Positions 4,533 to 6,194 of a DNA stretch of 6,194 bases are shown piece by piece (positions within the stretch are counted from its first letter, which is position 1; each line of letters opens with the position of its first letter). The translations under genes were made by a program, and so were the position numbers. The notes under the pieces are model-generated. The model saw only the letters and a list, made by a program, of their open reading frames with translations, did not search any database and had not been told where the DNA came from. Source of the stretch: Planctomycetota bacterium (lineage in GTDB: Bacteria; Planctomycetota; Phycisphaerae; Phycisphaerales; UBA1924); assembly GCA_023432465.1 (NCBI GenBank), contig JAEYUO010000025.1, positions 1-6,194 of the forward strand, given 5' to 3'.

Positions 4533-6194
4533 GCGCCGGCTCCGGCAACCGCCGGACTCCTGCGAGCGCTCGGCGACATGCCGCGTGCCTCGATGACCTC
4601 CGGCGAGGTGTACGTCAGGTGCGAGGAGTGCAGCCTCGCAAGCGCCTGCCGCAGATCGGTCGCGGAGATGACGGTGTTGCCCAAACGCTGCACCTGGATC
4701 GCCGCGGCCACCGATGCGAGGAACGCCGAGGAGAGCAGCGGCGCGCCGGTGGTGAGCGCGAGGGTCGCGGCGGCGAGCATGGAGTCCCCGCAGCCGAGCG
4801 CATCGACGGCATGCCCTGACAGCGCAGGCACGTGCTCGCCGCGGACGTGGGAGGCGAAGCTGCCTTCGTGGTTGACGGGCGCGCTGAGGCGGTCGAAGGC
4901 GATGAGGCCGTCGGCGCCGAGGGTAATGAGGGCGGCGCGGCTGCGCGTGTCGGCGAGCAGTCGCCACGCGACCATCGACAGGCCCTGGTCATGCAGGCTG
5001 TATGACTGGCGCAGCTCGGATTCGCTCGGGGAGATGAGGTCCATGTCGCGCATCATGCGGAGGTTGCTGCGGCGACCGGAGACATCGGCGGTCATGATGC
5101 CCGCGTGCTTGCGCAGTGCCGGGCAGAGCTTGGCCAGCACCGCCTGCGGCAAGAGGCCGAGGCCGAAGTCGGCGATGATCGCGGCATCGCAGCCCGAGCC
5201 CTCGCCCGGCGCAACCGCCAGTTCGCGCGCGGTGTCGGTGGCGAGGGCCACGAGTTCATCCTGCTGCGCGGCATCGAGCTCGTGGCGTTCGAGCAGGTCG
5301 ATCTTCATCAGCTTCTGCGCGCCGACGAGGAAGCGCTGTTTCTCGGGGATGTCCGTGCTGACCTCGATGCTGCGGACCTCGACGCCGTCGGCGAGCAATC
5401 GCTGGCGGAGCATTGCGGCCTGCTCGTTCTTCGGGAGGCCGGTGACGAGCACGGGGGATGCGCCCATCGCGGCGAGGTGCCGCGCGATGATGGCGGCAGC
5501 GCCGTCGTACATGCGGCGCTCCAGCGGGCGGAGCGTCATGACGGGGGCCTCGCCGGCCATGTCGGGGCGGTCGCAGAGGACGTACGTATCGAGGATGACC
5601 TCGCCGACGACGAGGATGCGCTTGCCACGGAAGCGGGAGATGGTCTTGGAGAGCTCGACGCCGTCGAGTTCGGGCATCTCCAGAAGCTGGCGCAGACGTG
5701 CGTGGTAGGGGTCGATGGATTGTTCGAGCGCGGCGATGAGGGCGGTGGAAGAGAAGACGACATCGCCGGAGGAGAACACAACACGGCCGCCGTGGGACTC
5801 GACCGCGGCACGCTCCGCGAGGAACCGCGGATCGTTGTTCAGCTCGTACTCCTTGCCTTTCACATACACATCGGGCTGGACTTCATCGAGCAGTTCCCGC
5901 GCCGTAGGGCGCTGCTCGACGTACACCAGGTCAACACAATCGAGCGCGGCGAGGTTCTCGGCGCGGAGTTCCTCGGGGATGAGCGGGCGGCCGGTGCCCT
6001 TCTTCATCTCGACATCGCCGGTGATGGAGACGAGGAGGAGGTCGCCGTGGCTGCGGGCGTGGCGGAGGTGGCGGAGGTGGCCGGGATGGACAATGTCGAA
6101 ACAGCCGTGGCAGTGGACGACCTGCTTGCCCGCGGCCCGAGCGGCTGCGCGGACGGCCAGGAGCTGGTCGTGCGACAGGATCTTGCCGCCGGGC
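4529..6194 (-). CDS. Bifunctional HldE/RfaE-like protein in reversed order: nucleotidyltransferase then PfkB sugar kinase (5' end outside window)
   Basis: 554 residues are visible, and the frame is open to the window edge. The N-terminal part has HCHGCFDIVHPGHLRHL (27-43), the HxGH nucleotide-binding motif of cytidylyltransferase-like enzymes. DLLLVSITGD (51-60), GTGRPLIPEELRAENLAAL (66-84) and DVYVKGKEYE (108-117) follow as in RfaE2/HldE-C. From about residue 187 comes a PfkB/ribokinase fold: GKRILVVGEVILDTYV (190-205), EAPVMTLRPLE (215-225), KQRFLVGAQKLMKIDLLER (285-303), IIADFGLGLLP (340-350), ISPSESELR (387-395) and anion-hole/catalytic DALGCGDS (464-471, Asp470). By homology the protein would phosphorylate a sugar phosphate such as heptose-7-phosphate and join a sugar-1-phosphate to a nucleotide. 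E. coli HldE has the kinase first. Several usual kinase residues differ here (DG for GG near the start, GLG for the AKG-type motif, GCGD for GAGD), so the substrate is uncertain. Only a few N-terminal residues appear missing, since GGKILSHDQL matches the usual family start. Confidence 0.85.
   Translation of the reverse strand, partial: PGGKILSHDQLLAVRAAARAAGKQVVHCHGCFDIVHPGHLRHLRHARSHGDLLLVSITGDVEMKKGTGRPLIPEELRAENLAALDCVDLVYVEQRPTARELLDEVQPDVYVKGKEYELNNDPRFLAERAAVESHGGRVVFSSGDVVFSSTALIAALEQSIDPYHARLRQLLEMPELDGVELSKTISRFRGKRILVVGEVILDTYVLCDRPDMAGEAPVMTLRPLERRMYDGAAAIIARHLAAMGASPVLVTGLPKNEQAAMLRQRLLADGVEVRSIEVSTDIPEKQRFLVGAQKLMKIDLLERHELDAAQQDELVALATDTARELAVAPGEGSGCDAAIIADFGLGLLPQAVLAKLCPALRKHAGIMTADVSGRRSNLRMMRDMDLISPSESELRQSYSLHDQGLSMVAWRLLADTRSRAALITLGADGLIAFDRLSAPVNHEGSFASHVRGEHVPALSGHAVDALGCGDSMLAAATLALTTGAPLLSSAFLASVAAAIQVQRLGNTVISATDLRQALARLHSSHLTYTSPEVIEARGMSPSARRSPAVAGAGA

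Noticed and set aside
4533..4967. Upstream extension of the glycosyltransferase frame to 549 residues
   Set aside because: The extension is Arg/Ala-rich sequence lying over the conserved kinase domain on the same strand. The GT2 fold starts exactly at the GTG that overlaps the kinase stop.
4248..5708. 486-residue open frame on the + strand
   Set aside because: It is antisense to the conserved nucleotidyltransferase-kinase gene, of low-complexity Arg/Ser/Ala composition, and arises from high GC content.
5945..6007. ATG at 6007 as start of the nucleotidyltransferase-kinase
   Set aside because: The HxGH motif and first beta strand are encoded upstream in the same frame up to the window edge, so this methionine is internal.
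1..6194. CRISPR array, tRNA/rRNA, or a wholly new defence system
   Set aside because: No regularly spaced repeats or tRNA-like cloverleaf were seen. The defence genes present fit a disrupted Type III restriction-modification pair.

Overview
The window reads as GC-rich bacterial chromosome made of two unrelated blocks that converge on a short gap at about 3236-3317. The right block is clearly richer in G+C than the left by eye. Its gene architecture, a nucleotidyltransferase-PfkB kinase fusion in an order opposite to enterobacterial HldE followed by a family 2 glycosyltransferase, suggests a Gram-negative-type surface-glycan maker. A planctomycete-like lineage is possible, but the sequence does not prove any taxon.

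Left block (1-3235, + strand): the window opens in the last 30 codons of an IS3-family transposase (stop at 93-95), followed by the probable right terminal repeat of that element (about 101-125). Immediately after it, in a different reading frame, the 3' part of a Type III-style DNA adenine methyltransferase (mod) begins about 18 codons before its AdoMet-binding motif I. The insertion therefore appears to have cut mod in two. Two bases after the mod stop codon comes an intact 826-residue Type III restriction subunit (res). It has a complete superfamily 2 helicase motif set and a C-terminal PD-(D/E)xK nuclease. Res subunits of this class need their Mod partner for site recognition, so the locus looks like a restriction-modification system with its modification half broken. 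This reading depends on sequence upstream of the window.

Gap (3236-3317): two imperfect GC-rich hairpins lie between the convergent genes and may end transcription. Neither has a clear T-tract.

Right block (3318-6194, - strand): a two-gene translationally coupled unit, read from right to left. The first gene, whose 5' end lies outside the window, fuses an N-terminal HxGH nucleotidyltransferase to a C-terminal PfkB sugar kinase, the two activities of HldE/RfaE in reversed order. Its TGA overlaps the GTG start of a GT-A-fold family 2 glycosyltransferase with an unrecognised C-terminal extension. Together they probably make an activated sugar, heptose-like by homology, and transfer a sugar onto a surface glycan. 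The glycosyltransferase gene carries an in-frame 8-bp tandem repeat and, near its end, a run of ten C on the coding strand. Both are sites where length changes could occur.

No tRNA, rRNA, CRISPR array or replication origin is visible. I do not see a wholly new system. The points most worth checking are the broken mod next to an intact res, and the permuted, motif-divergent sugar kinase fusion.
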